Below, one piece after another: positions 41,313 through 54,431 of a stretch of DNA of 64,000 bases. Each line of letters starts with the position of its first letter. The first letter of the stretch is position 1. The stretch is from Amyelois transitella (lineage: Eukaryota > Arthropoda > Insecta > Lepidoptera > Pyralidae), in assembly GCF_032362555.1 (NCBI RefSeq), contig NC_083520.1, positions 8,432,001 to 8,496,000 on the forward strand. The letters are read 5' to 3'. The translations under genes and the position numbers were made by a program. The notes under the pieces are model-generated. The model was given only the letters and a program-made list of their open reading frames with translations, ran no database searches and was not told where the DNA came from.

Positions 41313-41579
41313 TTAAGTTTATTTATTTTTAACTTTTAAGTTAATTAAATTTTTATAACTTTTATATTGCTAGTTTTAAATATTTACGAAATAAATTAGT
41401 AAAAATAATAATATTTGAATACAACTTAGCACAAGCATGATTAATTCTTCTTAAACGAATATGTTTTGTACACAAAGTTAATTATCGTAATCGTAACAGA
41501 AAGCTCCAAAAGAAGGACGCATAGGTGCATACTTATATAAATATTGATGACTATAATAAAATAAAACCGGAAGTACCAA

Positions 41580-41630
41580 CTTTTAACTTCAGGCTGGCTC
41601 TCCGCGGAAGTGGAAATGAAAGATGACATC
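41580..41630 (-). CDS. Candidate short first coding exon, possibly of net
   Basis: On the minus strand an ATG at 41629 starts MSSFISTSAESQPEVK. A GT donor option near 41582 would leave phase 1, which fits the acceptor phase of the net exon at 25231. The upstream side (41640-41945) is GC-richer and contains a TCAGT initiator-like string. The donor (A then GTTGGT) is weak, the ORF is short and a 16-kb intron would be needed. Treat this as a hypothesis. Confidence 0.2.
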
Positions 41631-41754
41631 TCGGACGAATATCCTTTAAATCCAATTTTTCTTTATCCTTAAAAACTAACACACTTTCCAAGGCAACTTA
41701 TTGGCACGTGAGACACTTAATAAAAAAAAAAAAAACACTAAACAGTCATTGTTT

Positions 41755-41945
41755 TCAAATATCGAACGTGTATCGGAATAGTTCCGTTGCGCACGCACAT
41801 CCCTCGGCGTGCGCTCACTGCATGTGATAACATTCGACTGACGGACGGAACCGTCGTGGAACGCAACGCATCGCAAAGTTGGCTCAGCTAGAAGACGGGG
41901 TAAAAAGCCCGGCGCCAGCCCAGTCTCGCCCTTAGAGATGCGCCC
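41755..41945 (-). promoter_or_regulatory. GC-richer candidate promoter segment
   Basis: Base composition rises sharply for about 190 bp with many CpG words (GCGCACGCACATCC, CGGCGTGCGCTC, CGGACGGAACCG) and a TCAGTCG initiator-like site on minus. It is followed in the minus direction by an AT-rich leader-like stretch and the ATG at 41629. There is no TATA box at the usual distance. Confidence 0.3.
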
Positions 41946-42049
41946 GATACTGATGATATTATTGGAATTTTATCGTACTTGTATGTTTTTATTGTTTTGA
42001 GCTTTTGAAAAGACAAACTTTTTGCGTTGCAGTTTCTGGCATACCTTGT

Positions 42050-42090
42050 AGTGACTAATCAGGCATACCTTGTAGTGACTCATCATTATC
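42050..42090 (+). repeat. Tandem duplication of a ~25-bp unit
   Basis: GGCATACCTTGTAGTGACT occurs twice in succession (about 42038 and 42062), followed by AATCA and CATCA. Confidence 0.8.
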
Positions 42091-42211
42091 ATCATGCCAC
42101 TTTGTCATGTTAAGATTTCTTTTTAAAAATTACAACTTGGCTAATATTGGTTTTGAGTAATAGAGCTACCGCAGTGATTTGCACTCACAGTATCTTCACA
42201 CACTTCTTCAT

Positions 42212-42300
42212 TTAATACGGGGTAGACAAACCCAATAGTTACAAGACTCGAAGGCCACGTTTAACTGGATACTAGGAGGCTTATTGATGGAATCTATTTT
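42212..42300 (-). mobile_element. SINE family A fragment
   Basis: ACGGGGTAGACAAACCCAAT and GAAGGCCACGTTTAACTGG fit the family. Head and tail are absent. Confidence 0.6.
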
Positions 42301-45300
42301 CTTAAACATAACAGATTTCTAGACTTTATGATGAATCTCAAGCATTTTTTATTTCCACTGTTTTTGACTTACCTGGTAATAAATTATGTAAAATATTTGA
42401 AGGCTGAAATTGTTATGAATAGCTCGATGACATAATCGTTTTACGAGGATTTTTAATTTTCGAACGATTCGTCGTTAGTGTACTACTTTTAAGACAGATG
42501 AACAGTCCTAACGGCTGAACGCCTGAGGTCGTAAAATTATATCGTCGAATTGTTGGTAACCTCTGGGTAACAACAAAGAAAGAACTAAAGAAGAAAGAAT
42601 TGTTCGTAAGCAATACGACCGATGGAGAACATTTTAAAACTCAATATTTTGATATAAACTATCGATGTTTCACATCACTAGCGCCAGCCGGTCGCATTCT
42701 CGCTGGCGGCGACCCGTCGTGGCCGCGTTGTATCGTTGTATCTGGACATTTGTTCAACTTGCAGGCTATTTCCACATGCACATGTGCGCATCCGTGACTC
42801 ACGCTTGTCGCACGATTTGCGTACGATATGTGCTTAATTGTGATTTTTAATGAATAGGTGACATTGTCAATGATTAAAAGGAGAGGGGCACTGTTCTTTC
42901 ATGTAGCACCATTATCATTGCATTTGTTATTTTAAATATGTAATAAGTTTCTATAACCATGACTTTTTTAATTTGGAGAAACTTATCCTCATTTATTTTA
43001 AACAATACCAACTTATAGTCTTGATCTAGATATGACATAATATAGTAAACCATTCCCAATTAAAGGAAGCTGTTAGCGGTATGCAATTTCTAGATAAGAA
43101 AAAGAAAATTATCTTTAACATTCAAATCACAATATGGTGCAACCGCCGGTATAAAATCTTAGTACGCGTGATACGAAATATCTTAATTTACGGTAATGTT
43201 TATCTGAAGCATACTCATTCTTAATGGAAACAATGTATCTATGAACTTGAACATTTTTCCAAATGAAAATATCATGCCAGTCATTTGTAGATAAGCTTTC
43301 GCTGTATCATCGTTATTATGCCGATAGAGATAAGGTGTATATTACGCCGAATGAAATTTGTGTGGAAAACCAAACGGAAATTATGATAACCAGTTATTTC
43401 AGGTATGTATCCTAATATTTTATTTACTTAATTAATTTGATTAACTACTTAGCTCTCATGATGTTGTGAATTACCGCTATTTGTGCATTACCTAAGTTAT
43501 TTTAAGTTGTAGAATAGTTATATGTAATTTTTATGTGCAATAAATGAAATTCGTTACTTGGAAAGAAGCCAAACATTTGTGAAATTGACTCCATGTTTTT
43601 AAGGATTCCTAAGTTTGCTTGTCTTTTTTTATTCGCCTCGAAGGTGGTACGGCGCGGCGTCCTCTTTATCATTTCTTAACGCGTCCAGATTTGGCGATGT
43701 CGATATAAAATCCTGTTTCGTCGCTTTTTGTGAATACATTTCCACGGTTTCGGGGAACCAGGCGGACAACAACCAACTTTTGCCTCCAGCGCTTTATACT
43801 GGTTTTGCCATAATTTTTATGTACTCAAACAAGGGTCACAATATTAATTCAAGTAATAACCGAATCGTAAACCGCTTGGCGCATGTCAGGCATCCTCGGA
43901 CGTTGATTGGCGTTATGGTTTTAATGGGTTGAAGAATGCCTTTTTTATTTAAGCCGACTTGTCAATTCCGAAACGTGAGCGTGTGGTGTTTAAACAATAA
44001 TTTGAGTAGCGAAGCCAGAATTAAGGTGTGAAAGGATAATTCCCAAACAAACAGAATGACGGTAAGACGGTCAACATTCGGTGGTGGCTGGCCTGCGTGG
44101 GCGTGGAGCGGTCAGGTAAAGCTTTTGACACCTAGCCAGGGCCAGGCAGCGGCGTGAATCTTGTCGCGTTTTGGTTAGCGCGTTTTTTGCTGTATGATGA
44201 CCCGGCGAGGCCTGCAAGTGTGATGTTGAATGAAACGCTGTTTTTGGAAATCCAAAGGCATATTTGGAAAAGTTTGTAGTTGTTTTACCAGGAGTTCTAG
44301 GAAAGGAATGATAATTAAGACAAAAAATTTCAATGGAAGATGTTCAAAATTACATAGAACAAATAACGCCAGCTTTTTCCATCGATATTGTTAATAATTA
44401 TATTTGAACATGTTTCAATCACGTGGGTAACACGATTTTAGCACTACATTACTTCGTGGCATTTTATAATTCGGATGTTACCAGTTAATACAACGTCAGT
44501 GAACCAGCCACCTGGCGAGCAAGTGGCTCCAAATATAACCGCGTTCTCTTTAGCCAAAGCGCATTCATATGATGTTTGTACAAGTGACAATTAGTCATTC
44601 TTACGAGACAAAGTTTTGACGGCACTCAAATGGTCCAACGCTAGACTAGACATAACATTATGTTGTATCACCGTTACATAAGGTGTCTTAATAACATTAA
44701 GACATAATCTTCCTTTAAATGAGCTTTCTTTTACTTGACGTACGGAATTCAAAATCGAGGAATGAATTCAATACATTCTCAAATCGAATCAAAAGCTTAC
44801 CTTTTTTCTTGTTCGTTAAAGTTTATTTCCGCTTGAAGATGGGAATCACAGCTGATGAGTTGATAGTTGTTGAATATAGAGTCTTATGGATGATGTGACT
44901 ATGGCATATATTGGCGTGCGTGAATGAGGAAGGTGGCAGGATAGAAGGCGCCGCTATACCGCCATGGCGCCGACTGGTCGCCGACACCTCGTGTATTATG
45001 AACTAGCCCCGTGACCTGGCGTCGATCAACTGGTATTTGACTCAGCAAATGAACTACCAGTAACTCATTTCAAAGCAAATTGCGCTTACTTGTAACTGCT
45101 TAATATTCATGTTTGTCGAAAGATTGAAAAGTTTCTCACAGAGCTTGGTAATAGAGGTAGCTATGATTTATTGATGATATCCATTATCTTTTAAATTGAT
45201 CTTATCTTAAATCTTTCATTTCAATGAATGTTATTTTAAACGATCTTCAATATCATTACAAATGCTTTATAAATAATACTCAAAAAATCTAATATACTGC

Positions 45301-47374
45301 ACAAACATGTATAATTGTCGATAAAAACAAGAAGGGTTCGCAAAAAGGCAAGCGCATATTCAAGCATTCGGCCGATTGATCTGAAACCAATAAATAATAA
45401 AAACATAAGTGTTAAGACAGAGAAGAACTTATCTCTGCCGCTTAGACAAGAGTAGAAACATCGATATTTATGCGAGCATCCCTAAGAAACTGGAATGCTA
45501 CAGCGCTGACACTTTTGCAAATTGATCTTTATAGCGTAGATGTAAAATCTAATTTCGATCGTAGAATGCAAGGATTAATGCTGTGGTTGAAACAGGTGTT
45601 CGCAGACTTGGGTGTAAATGACGCTACTAACGAAACACCGCTTTATTGACATATATTTAGAGTGTTGATTTGCTTGTATCGTTAATTGAGATAGGACATT
45701 TTTCGGTCGTGTAGCGCTTCATTGCTCCCAGATGTGCATACGACGTTCGCAGAGGCGTATCAGTGGCTATAATGGGGACGATTCTGGCAATTAACGGAGC
45801 TTTACATTTTTACATAATTTGCGCAGGTTGAGTTTGCAATTTTGAGTACTTATTGATTTTCTTGGTTGCAATGTTTGGCGGCGAAACTTTTGAATTTGAA
45901 ATGTGTATAAAATCCTAAACCTAATTCTGAAATTAAGTACTTACTTACCTATTACGATATTTTGTAAATATACCTAATATATAATAAGACAATGATGATA
46001 ATTAATTCAGCATAGAAATAAATAGTTCATAGCGTAGCATAGAGTTTATTCATAGCATGGTTATGTTGATAGAGAAGTAGGAAGATCAGATAACCAGTAA
46101 CCACACCAAGTCTGTAATCTGAATTTCTCTCGGCCTGTCAAACTAAGAAATTTAGACCAAAGGCGGTCAAATAGGTAAAAAAAAGGTAAAAAATAAATGC
46201 GCCAGAGCACGTCGATAGAGCATCGTAGTAGAATAAATACTCGTATTCTACTGAGATTAAGAAGACTAAGGGCTCATTAATTTTTTACAGTATTGACCCA
46301 CTGTTTGGATTGGCTGCCACTTTATTTCTTAAAAAAGTCCTTTCACTCCGTGCGAGCATTAGTTGGACGATAAATCGAGTTGATAAACTTACGAGTATCT
46401 ACACAGTTAAATGATAACACTAAAAAAGGCCAGTGAAATAAACCTCAACTCAATGCCATAGTTTTAAAATATTTTATTTATAGGCATGGTAACATATGTC
46501 TAAAAGTAAGTTTAATCAGCTGTATAAGAAATGCATATATAATAAGATTGGTGTGTCTGATTGTTCATTGTTCTCAAACAAAGCTACCTGTCGCTCGACC
46601 CACCTACACTTGAAACTGCGCCGGCGCATCAATTTTTTTTATCTTATTTTTGGGTTCCGTTGTCGGCAAGGATTAATAGTATAGTACCTTAACATGAAAA
46701 ATTTAAAAGGAATAAAGGAATATCAAGCCTAGAAAAGCTTTACAAGTAAGCGAGTAAGAACTTTAATTATAACCCTTTTTTGTGAACTATATACCTAGTT
46801 CTTGAATAAAAGTTTTTGTAGATCATTATCTACTTTAAATAATTTTATCATTTTTGAGCAGACTCTCAAAAATCAACTAATAAAATGCAAAATTCACTCT
46901 GATAAGAAAAAATCAATACAGGCACCATAGACAATTGTCCATTTTGAATGCAAGAGGACTGGAAAAAGATATGGACCTACCCCTACGGAGGATTAAATTA
47001 TTTAGCAGTGTGATTATGATTATATATGAACACAATACAATATTTTACTGTGATTGACAACTACGGAAGGTATTGCGCGTGGCCCGACACGAACTTGACC
47101 AGTTTTTTATCTTCTGTTTTGGACAGACAGCATCGCCAAATTCGTGGACGCAGGTGGTTGGGTTTGGTGTGATTGACAGTGGGTTTTCAATTTGGTTTTT
47201 TAGCGGACAGGCTTTATATAGCGATTTCGACAAGGAAAATATGTCGGGGAGAACCCACCCTTGTGCTGAAAAAGATAGCTAGGAGAGAGAGTAAATATTG
47301 ATTTAAAAAAAATGTCGAAGAGATTTATTCATGGGACTAGTCCGCCGTCGCAATTGGTATTTTCTTTTTATAAG
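42301..47374. other. Gene-poor DNA with scattered GC-richer segments
   Basis: No protein-coding gene is recognised. GC-richer pieces lie at about 42680-42800, 43635-43920, 44060-44230, 44930-45040 (GGCGCCGCTATACCGCCATGG) and 45690-45800. They have no clear frame and no repeat partner in the window, so regulatory DNA of a long intron or intergenic region is possible but unproven. Confidence 0.35.
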
Positions 47375-47480
47375 TTTTTTTATTTATTTATTTATTTAAA
47401 CTTCATTGCACAAGATACAAATGTATAGCACAATTGGCGGACTTAATGCTAGAAGCATTATCTACCAGTCAACCATTGGG
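47375..47480 (-). mobile_element. LINE 3'-end fragment (TTTATTTA-type), second copy
   Basis: TTTATTTATTTAAACTTCAT, GCACAATTGGCGGACTTAAT and CTACCAGTCAACCATTGGG share order and spacing with 7335-7430. Confidence 0.6.
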
Positions 47481-48340
47481 TCTTACAGAGAACATCATGT
47501 GGGGTTAAACTAAATAAATATATTTATACCTACACAAAATATAAAATAAAATAATTATAATATACATACATAAAAACTACAATAGATAAACAATATACAT
47601 AAATAAATAGGTGCAGCGGTTACCGAAATGAGTGAAAAGGCGATATTAAATACCCTCGCGACTCAAGAAAACCCGTATACCCGCGATTTAATTCATAAAA
47701 AATATATTTTAATCTAAACCTATTATTAAAAATACAACTAATATTATTTAATAATGGAAAAAACAATTCCAAATTACAGACTAAAAATATTATTATTTAA
47801 ATGATCTTTAATAGTTTTAGTTTTAGGTAGGTTCCGGTATCCACCTATAGCCATGACCCAGAAAGAGAGTACCTATATAAAATAAGAAGTAGGTAAGTAC
47901 TTATATACGCAATAAATTACACAGATTGGCCTACCCCAAAATACCAATACGTATAGGTACTTTAGAAGATATTCGGAAAAAGCTTTTCATTGTAACCTGA
48001 CCGGGAGTAGAACCGGGGACCTGTTTTTCAGAGACACTACCACTGCGCCATGTAGGCCGCCGACCAGTAGAACAACTTGAGTTAGTTGACCCAATTTCAA
48101 ACCTACTAATAGTAAATATGTAGTGTCAATGTTTTTTTTAATAAATCCGTGACGGCACTCCCGGCGGGAATCGAAATGGTAACCCAAATCGTCCACCTGA
48201 TCCCGCGCACCTGCGGCGAATCCTTTCGTTTTTTTGTGCACACACCTGCGAGACTATCCATCGCCGTTGTGCAATATAGACTTGGAAAGTTTAGATATGC
48301 CGAAGAAATGTTTTGATTTTGAAACAAAAATATACTTAAC
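47481..48340. other. AT-rich DNA, probably further repeat material
   Basis: No exon is supported. The segment at 47990-48245 (ACCGGGGACCTG…CTACCACTGCGCC) looks like decayed repeat but has no second copy here. Confidence 0.35.
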
Positions 48341-48341
48341 T

Positions 48342-48475
48342 TCACATACATCCCAGACGGGGTAGGCAGAGCCAACAGTCTCTGAAAAAACTGATCGCGC
48401 GTTCAGCTGGATGCCTTTATGACGCAATTGAGAATCAGCTAGCAACTACCTATCGTCTGCAAGACGAATCCCAAG
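48342..48475 (-). mobile_element. SINE family A fragment
   Basis: ACGGGGTAGGCAGAGCCAAC, CGTTCAGCTGGATGCC and AGACGAATCCCAAG on the minus-orientation copy. The head is lost. Confidence 0.65.
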
Positions 48476-48867
48476 TATTTTTTTTTATACATTTAAACTT
48501 TACATTTTTACATGATAATAATAGAAAAGAAATCCAATCCTAAAATCTAATTAGAAATAAATCTCTATTCCGATATCCGGTGACCATTCTTAATAAATTT
48601 TGCGGCCAACTCTAACTATCCGATATCTTTCTATATCTACAGCGGCCATTCTTCTAGCCGCGCGAAGGTCGGTGCATTTAACTTTTTACATGAAAGGTGT
48701 GATTCCGATCCCCTTTGGAACTGCTTTATCTCCTAAATTGCTCTCAGGTGAAGTGCTGATCCGGTATCAATTAAAAACTGTCATTATGTATACCAGGTAA
48801 TAAACTTTGTGATAAAAACTAACCATTTCTGATAAAAGATTATTGAATGATGGCAGCGTTGTAAAGG

Positions 48868-48945
48868 GAAGGATTAGACGAACGTACTTTGATCAATATG
48901 GTGACGGTCTGAGGAAAGGTCATGTCAAAAAAATACCGATGAATT
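48868..48945 (+). mobile_element. LINE family B internal fragment
   Basis: AAAGGGAAGGATTAGACGAA, CTTTGATCAATATGG and GGTCATGTCAAAA correspond to the part of family B upstream of the usual truncation points. Confidence 0.55.
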
Positions 48946-49118
48946 TAAATAAAAAATCCTAATCTTTATATAAAAAAGCGAAAAACACTCACTCAATCAC
49001 TGATCCCTAAATTTCAAAAACTACTAGGTACTACTATTAAAATTTTGTAATCATTGAAAGGCTATATTCACTCGACATCGATAATTCGAATCAAATGTGC
49101 TTAAATTGAAGACTTATG

Positions 49119-49406
49119 TTCAGGTCCTTGCATACATACATACATATGCTCACGTCTATATCCCTTGCTTGGTAGACAGAGCCAACAGTCTTGAAAAGAC
49201 TGAATGGCCACGTTCAGCTATTTGGCTTAATGATAGAATTGAAATTCAAATATTGACAGGTTGCTTGCCCAGCGCCTAAAGAAGAATCCCAAGTTTGTAA
49301 GCCTATCTCTTAGTCGCCTTTTACGACATCCATGTCCATTCATCCATAGTGTTCCTATTCTTTTCTTCATTGGTGCCGGGAACCACACGGCACTTCAGGT
49401 CCTTGC
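49119..49406 (-). mobile_element. SINE family A, full-length young copy with 13-bp duplication
   Basis: The duplication TTCAGGTCCTTGC is perfect at 49119-49131 and 49394-49406. The element (49132-49393) reads on the minus strand from GTGCCGTGTGGTTCCCGGCA to an (ATGT)n tail. The intact ends make it a reference copy for the family. Confidence 0.9.
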
Positions 49407-49629
49407 TTGGTTTTTTTTTGTTTGAGGATATATCTTTGAGGACGCCTGACGACGCGCATCTTCTCACGTTTTGATTTAATAATCACCATTTATCTTATTG
49501 TACCATATCTTATCACTGGGTTATTTTGTTTAATTAATTTACTTTTTATTTGCTGTTAACTTGTTACTCATACTTGTCATTACCATTATGTACTTATAGT
49601 TTGTAGTTTTTTATGTAAATGTGCATTGA

Positions 49630-49882
49630 AAGTATCGTGTGGTTCCAGGCACTTCAGAATAAGACCACCCCATCCATATCTTTCCGGTAGATGTCATGAA
49701 AGACGACTAAGGGAAAGGCTAATAAACTTCGAATACTTCTTGTAGGCGATGAGCAGGCAACCAGTGTCTATTCGAATCTCAATTTCTCTATAGGGCAACC
49801 AGCTGAACGTGGCATTTCAGACTTTTTAAGACTGGTGGCTCTATAAACCCCGTAAGAAATTTAGACGTGATTGTATGTATGA
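49630..49882 (+). mobile_element. SINE family A copy, near full length
   Basis: Head TATCGTGTGGTTCCAGGCAC (about 49633) and tail TTTAGACGTGATTGTATGTA (about 49861-49880). Moderately diverged, opposite in orientation to the young copy 230 bp away. Confidence 0.85.
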
Positions 49883-51117
49883 TATATGTTGTCCTCGGGT
49901 CGATATCCTCATTGCTGAGGGTCGTAATTCCCTAGTTCTTTGTATGAATACACAATATGTACTATAGTGTTTTTCTAAAAATAAAAATGTGTAAATTTTT
50001 TCCCCCCCTCAATTTAGACGATTGGGTATGATGAAAATAAGTTGTGCTTATAGACTTCAGCTTACCCTCTGTTACTAAATATCAGACTCTTCTGTTATTT
50101 TACTATACCTAATGATGATTCTTTTATTTTACCAAACATACTCAGAAATTTAAAACATTTTAAAAACCGTTATAATGGTACAATCATCAAGTAAGTATTG
50201 CAATTCTTATGTTTCGTGAACAATGGTTTAGCAATAATAGTTTGACAAGGGTTTGACGCCGGCGCCAGGACATCAATCTCCACCACGTCAATTAGACACG
50301 CGGTTATCTCCAACTTAGCCTGGTCCGGTTCATGGCCAGTGGTACTGTTCTCTACTATGAATCTAACGTTTCGACCAAACGAACTAGACAGATACCACAG
50401 AGTAGCAATACTGCTTTATTTAGCCGACGTCCGAGGAATGTCTTCGTGCAGTAATTATATCGTCTGTGTCATTTGTTAACGCCGTAAATAGACTAGTATG
50501 AGACGTGCTTTAAGTGCAGAGTAATACTGGTGTCCAATCTCAATTATGAAAATTAGACCATATATCAAACGTGTGTCATTAGGTTAGAGAATAATAATAA
50601 TAACACACAGCCACAGATAAAGGTAATATCCTCACCTCTGGACAAAAGAACGGGGTGCGAATAAGTCAGGTCCTACTCAATCTTTGCAAGGGAATCTAAC
50701 TCATATTGAATCATGCTAAAAGCTGTGTCTTCATCCTTAGTTATCTTTCACGATAACCAAGTGCAAGAGATCGAAAGGTTACCCTAAAATGCCGGAAACT
50801 ACATGGCTCTTTATTATTATGTATACTTACTTAATATAGAGAAAATGCAAACTGTAGAAGACAGAATTAAAGGCTTTGACTCTATGGTAAATTTCCTCCA
50901 GTCTTCGTCCCATGTTGGCAGTTCCACCTGATGCTTGATATAGATGACTGCTTGAGCCTCATTCATTATTCATACATGAATGTTCATCATCATGATTTGC
51001 ATTGATATTTATTAAATGATCTTTCACACAACTGATCGTGTTTTAGTTATCGATAAAATTTCTTACCTGTTTTTAGATAATTTCTATCGCAGTGTTATTG
51101 GTTGAGATTATCTAAAT
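49883..51117. other. Gene-poor DNA
   Basis: No exon is supported. A GACGCCGGCGCCAGGACATC spot lies near 50259. A possible very degraded family A head (ATGCCGGAAACTACATGG) lies near 50790. Confidence 0.35.
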
Positions 51118-51440
51118 GTTCCTCAGCCCCGAGTATGCCTTTTACCTAGATTGGGTGAGTCAGGTTTTTACACGAAGCGACTTCCGTCTGACCTCCCCAA
51201 CCTTTGCAGGGGAACCTGACCCGCAATGGATCGATCATGGTTACACATCCAGTTGACTGAATGTGCAGGTTTCCTCACGATGTTTTCCCTCACAGTAAGA
51301 GCATCGGTTATCACATAACTCAGAAAAAGAATTATTGATTTATGACTGAAGTGGGATTTGAACCTGTGTCCATTTGAGCTGTTACATTTTTAATCTGGGC
51401 ATTACTGGGCACCAAATTGATTCTACCACCAACGCTCTAA
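51118..51440 (-). mobile_element. tRNA-derived SINE, family C, copy 2
   Basis: The minus-strand head near 51436 has TTGGTGGTAGAATC (A box) and GGTTCAAATCCC (B box). The body shares GATGTGTAACCA, GGAGGTCAGACGG and GAAGTCGCTTCGTG with the copy at 9128-9466. Confidence 0.78.
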
Positions 51441-51599
51441 AGACGCATGCAAATGTACATAGAAATTAAGTTGTGACGATCTGACGTTTGCCTGAATATC
51501 TCCCCTCAATTGCCTAATATTTTTATTTCTGAGCTCAAGACGAAGTCCCTAAATCTTTTAATCCTAGTGGCGACGGGAGTAAACCTTAAGCAACATCAC

Positions 51600-51830
51600 A
51601 TATTGCCAAAACACGGCTTTGCTCCTGTGCGGTCCGGGATTGTCGAAAAAACCACCACTTCATAATATGACTAATGATGTCATCAATTTCTCGGCGAATT
51701 CCTCGGAAGCGACACATGCGCCCGCGCCGCCTCGACACATGTCATCGGCGAATGAAATAACGACGCGCGTTTCCGGTGTCATTGCGGCGTTGGAATATTA
51801 TGGACATTCCAAAATATACGGCTAGATCTA
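51600..51830. promoter_or_regulatory. GC-richer segment, possible regulatory DNA
   Basis: CpG-containing words cluster (GCGCCCGCGCCGCCTCG, ACGACGCGCGTTTCC). An ORF of 68 codons covers it but has no recognisable product. It lies between two family C SINEs. Confidence 0.2.
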
Positions 51831-51879
51831 TTTCTGTGGATTTAGAATTTCAGAGTTTCTCATCAAAGTATCATCATCT

Positions 51880-52110
51880 AGTCTCTGGTGAGGAGCATAA
51901 ACTAAGATTTAGGTAAGTCAGGTTTTTTTATAAAGCGACCCTTAAAAGTTTATGGTTACATATACAGTTTCCAGATATTTCAGGTTTCCTCAAGATGTTT
52001 TCCCTCGCCGTAAGAACATCTGTTAGAAATTAAACGAATGAATATAATTCAGAAAAGAGTCTTTAGTAGGTATACTGGAATGGCCCCGGTAGGATTTGAC
52101 CATGCTTACC
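51880..52110 (-). mobile_element. tRNA-derived SINE, family C, decayed copy 3
   Basis: AAGTCAGGTTTTTTTATAAA, TTTCCTCAAGATGTTTTCCC and GTAGGATTTGACCATG align in order with the other two copies. The B box is mutated. Confidence 0.65.
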
Positions 52111-53890
52111 TGTGAATCAAACTTTTTTTATTTTGCCGCCGTAAACGTTCGTCGACCAACATTCTTCTGCTTATTGTATATATCGGCATGAAAATAATTA
52201 TTTTAAGATAGGTACAATTTTATAATCTTAAACCTTTCTTCTTATATAGAGCGTCTAAAGTTTATATGTACCTACCTACAAGAATATCCACGACATTCCC
52301 AACATCTGTGCCCCTAAACAGTGCTTGCCTGTTCAAATATTCCAACTAAACTGTAACTTATAGCTTCGCGTAAAAACACAGAGATGATTTGCCGGCAATG
52401 AGGCGGATGCTGGCTTTAATTAGTTCTGAATTGCCCTCGTTTAAAAAAAAAGGTTTAAACTTGTGAGAAGAAACTTATCTCCGGTTGGTTTCTTGACATA
52501 TTTCCGTTACACTTTTTGGGAATCAATCCAAGTAAGTATTTAGGACTTTTTCCAGGTTTTCCGCTCTCGAGGCATTTTCCTTGAAAAAATCAGTTTACTG
52601 CTCTAGAGGACTTTTCCTTGGAAAAAAGCAGACTCCTGAAGGACCAGTCCACTTTGCCAAATATATCTTATTGGTTCAGTAGTTTTTTGATTTATTCTTA
52701 ACGACTTGTCTGTAGATTGTAGCCTAACTATGTGTTATGAATAGCTATATTTCTGTAAAACTTCATCTAGGTAAATTCATTCTGTGGCTTTTGTTAAAAA
52801 GAATAATAAACATACGAACAGAATCTGAAACATATTAAGATTAACACATTCTATCTACATTTCCACGGTACCGTCACAAAATGACAAATAAACTGTCGCA
52901 ATTACGAGTAGTCCACAGGCGTGGGGTGTGAGCTTACACCCCTTAATGAGCTTAATTAGCCTGCATTTGTCCCCGGGGAGCTGAGGTTATGTCGAATTAA
53001 AGCATTAATCGTTGATTTTCATGCTTGTTTAGTACTCATCATCATCACACATTTATAAGGATGATGATTGAATGTGCGTTATTGAAGTCGCGGGCAAAGC
53101 TATTAAATAATAATTAAAGGCAAAGTGTTGGAAAAACGCGCTAAAAAATGTAGGCTACCGAAGTAGTTCTACCTCTCAAAGTGATGTTTTCGATGTGATT
53201 CGATGGCCATAGATTACTAATACTTAGAAAGTCGCAATGAAATTGTGAAAAGTCCCTATCTATCGTATGACTCCAAATATTTAATGGTCAATTGGATTCT
53301 TGGGTTTTTGAACGAAACTTTTAGGATCAACTTTGTAATCACCTATAATTTTTATCATAAGAGTAAGTTTTTATGATACCGTTGTAGTTGTAAAACGTAG
53401 TCTATTCGACAAAAAAAAATATTGAAAAACGAAAGTCTTCTTGAAGTTTTTGCGTCGTAATCTATTTGCTCATGTACTTACTTGATCGAAGCTGATTCAT
53501 CAAGATTTATTGTTGCTATTGTTAAACAAGCAACGACCTCAAGTTGCAACAACACTCCCTATTTTTAAGGCAACAAAAAATATTTCTCACGATCCCGCCA
53601 TATCCCGCGGGGACCACTGACTCTCCTGTTAACCAATACTTAATTAACGACATAATGAGTTGGCTACACGCTCCCTCGGGACTTAAAGCGAATGTAAATG
53701 TTAATTTGCTAATCAGTAGTATTTACATGTACTAAATCCAATTGTATGGTTTGTGGTAGAATAAAATAGGACTCAATCACTTTCTGTCATTATCGTAGGA
53801 GAAGACTGAAGGACAATTACAACTACAATATGGTGCATCCAAATCGAATTACACAAAAGCGTTATTGTGTATTTACACATAAATTTTATT
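52111..53890. other. Gene-poor AT-rich DNA
   Basis: No coding exon is recognised. A stretch at 52900-53000 combines TAATGAGCTTAATTAGC homeodomain-like words with GTGGGGTGTGAGC. It has the look of non-repeat regulatory sequence, but there is no direct support. Confidence 0.3.
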
Positions 53891-53892
53891 TG

Positions 53893-54015
53893 TGGCCCCG
53901 TAGAATGGCGCGTCGCCGTTTTTATCGCGCGGAAAACTATTGACGTTTTGAATTTTATTATGACGTTGAAACGAGACAGCGATAGTTTTTCACGACACGC
54001 GTGCTACAGGGACTG
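53893..54015. mobile_element. Hairpin-type MITE, copy 1
   Basis: CGTCGCCGTTTTTATCGCGC followed by an inverted CATAATAAAA-type arm also occurs at 63677-63779. The ends CCCGTAG…CTACAGGG are roughly inverted. Confidence 0.55.
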
Positions 54016-54114
54016 GAATCACTTTTTATTCCCATGAGAATAATTCTTCACCTTTCGTTTTACTATTCCTTTGATTTCGCTTAAATTTGACATACCTACA
54101 GACAACTGATTGAA

Positions 54115-54308
54115 AGTATCCCAAGAGAATAAATAAAATTGGGATTCTTCTTGTAATTGGACTAGCAACCTGTCACTATTTCTATAATCGTCATCGTTCT
54201 AAGCCATACAGCTGAACGTAGCCTTTCGGTCTTTTCGAGACTTTTGGCTCTGTCTAACCCAGACAGACCCAGTAAGGTATAAAGACGTGATTATACGTAA
54301 GTAATTTG
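54115..54308 (+). mobile_element. SINE family A copy, 5' truncated
   Basis: ATTGGGATTCTTCTTGTAAT, GGACTAGCAACCTGTCACTA and GGTATAAAGACGTGATTATA in the plus orientation. An extra CCCAGACAGA is inserted near the 3' end. Confidence 0.75.
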
Positions 54309-54431
54309 TATGTACTATTTACTCAGTTATAATCTAAGAAAGGATTTTAAAAATATGAAGCGATATTCTGAGCAATAGCTAATTTTGTTTAAAAGAGGAA
54401 CACGCCAAGTCCTTTGATTCTCCAAGATATA

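Noticed and set aside
43615..43932. A 105-codon plus-strand ORF.
   Set aside because: No domain, no splice context and mixed composition; GC-richer non-coding DNA is a simpler explanation.
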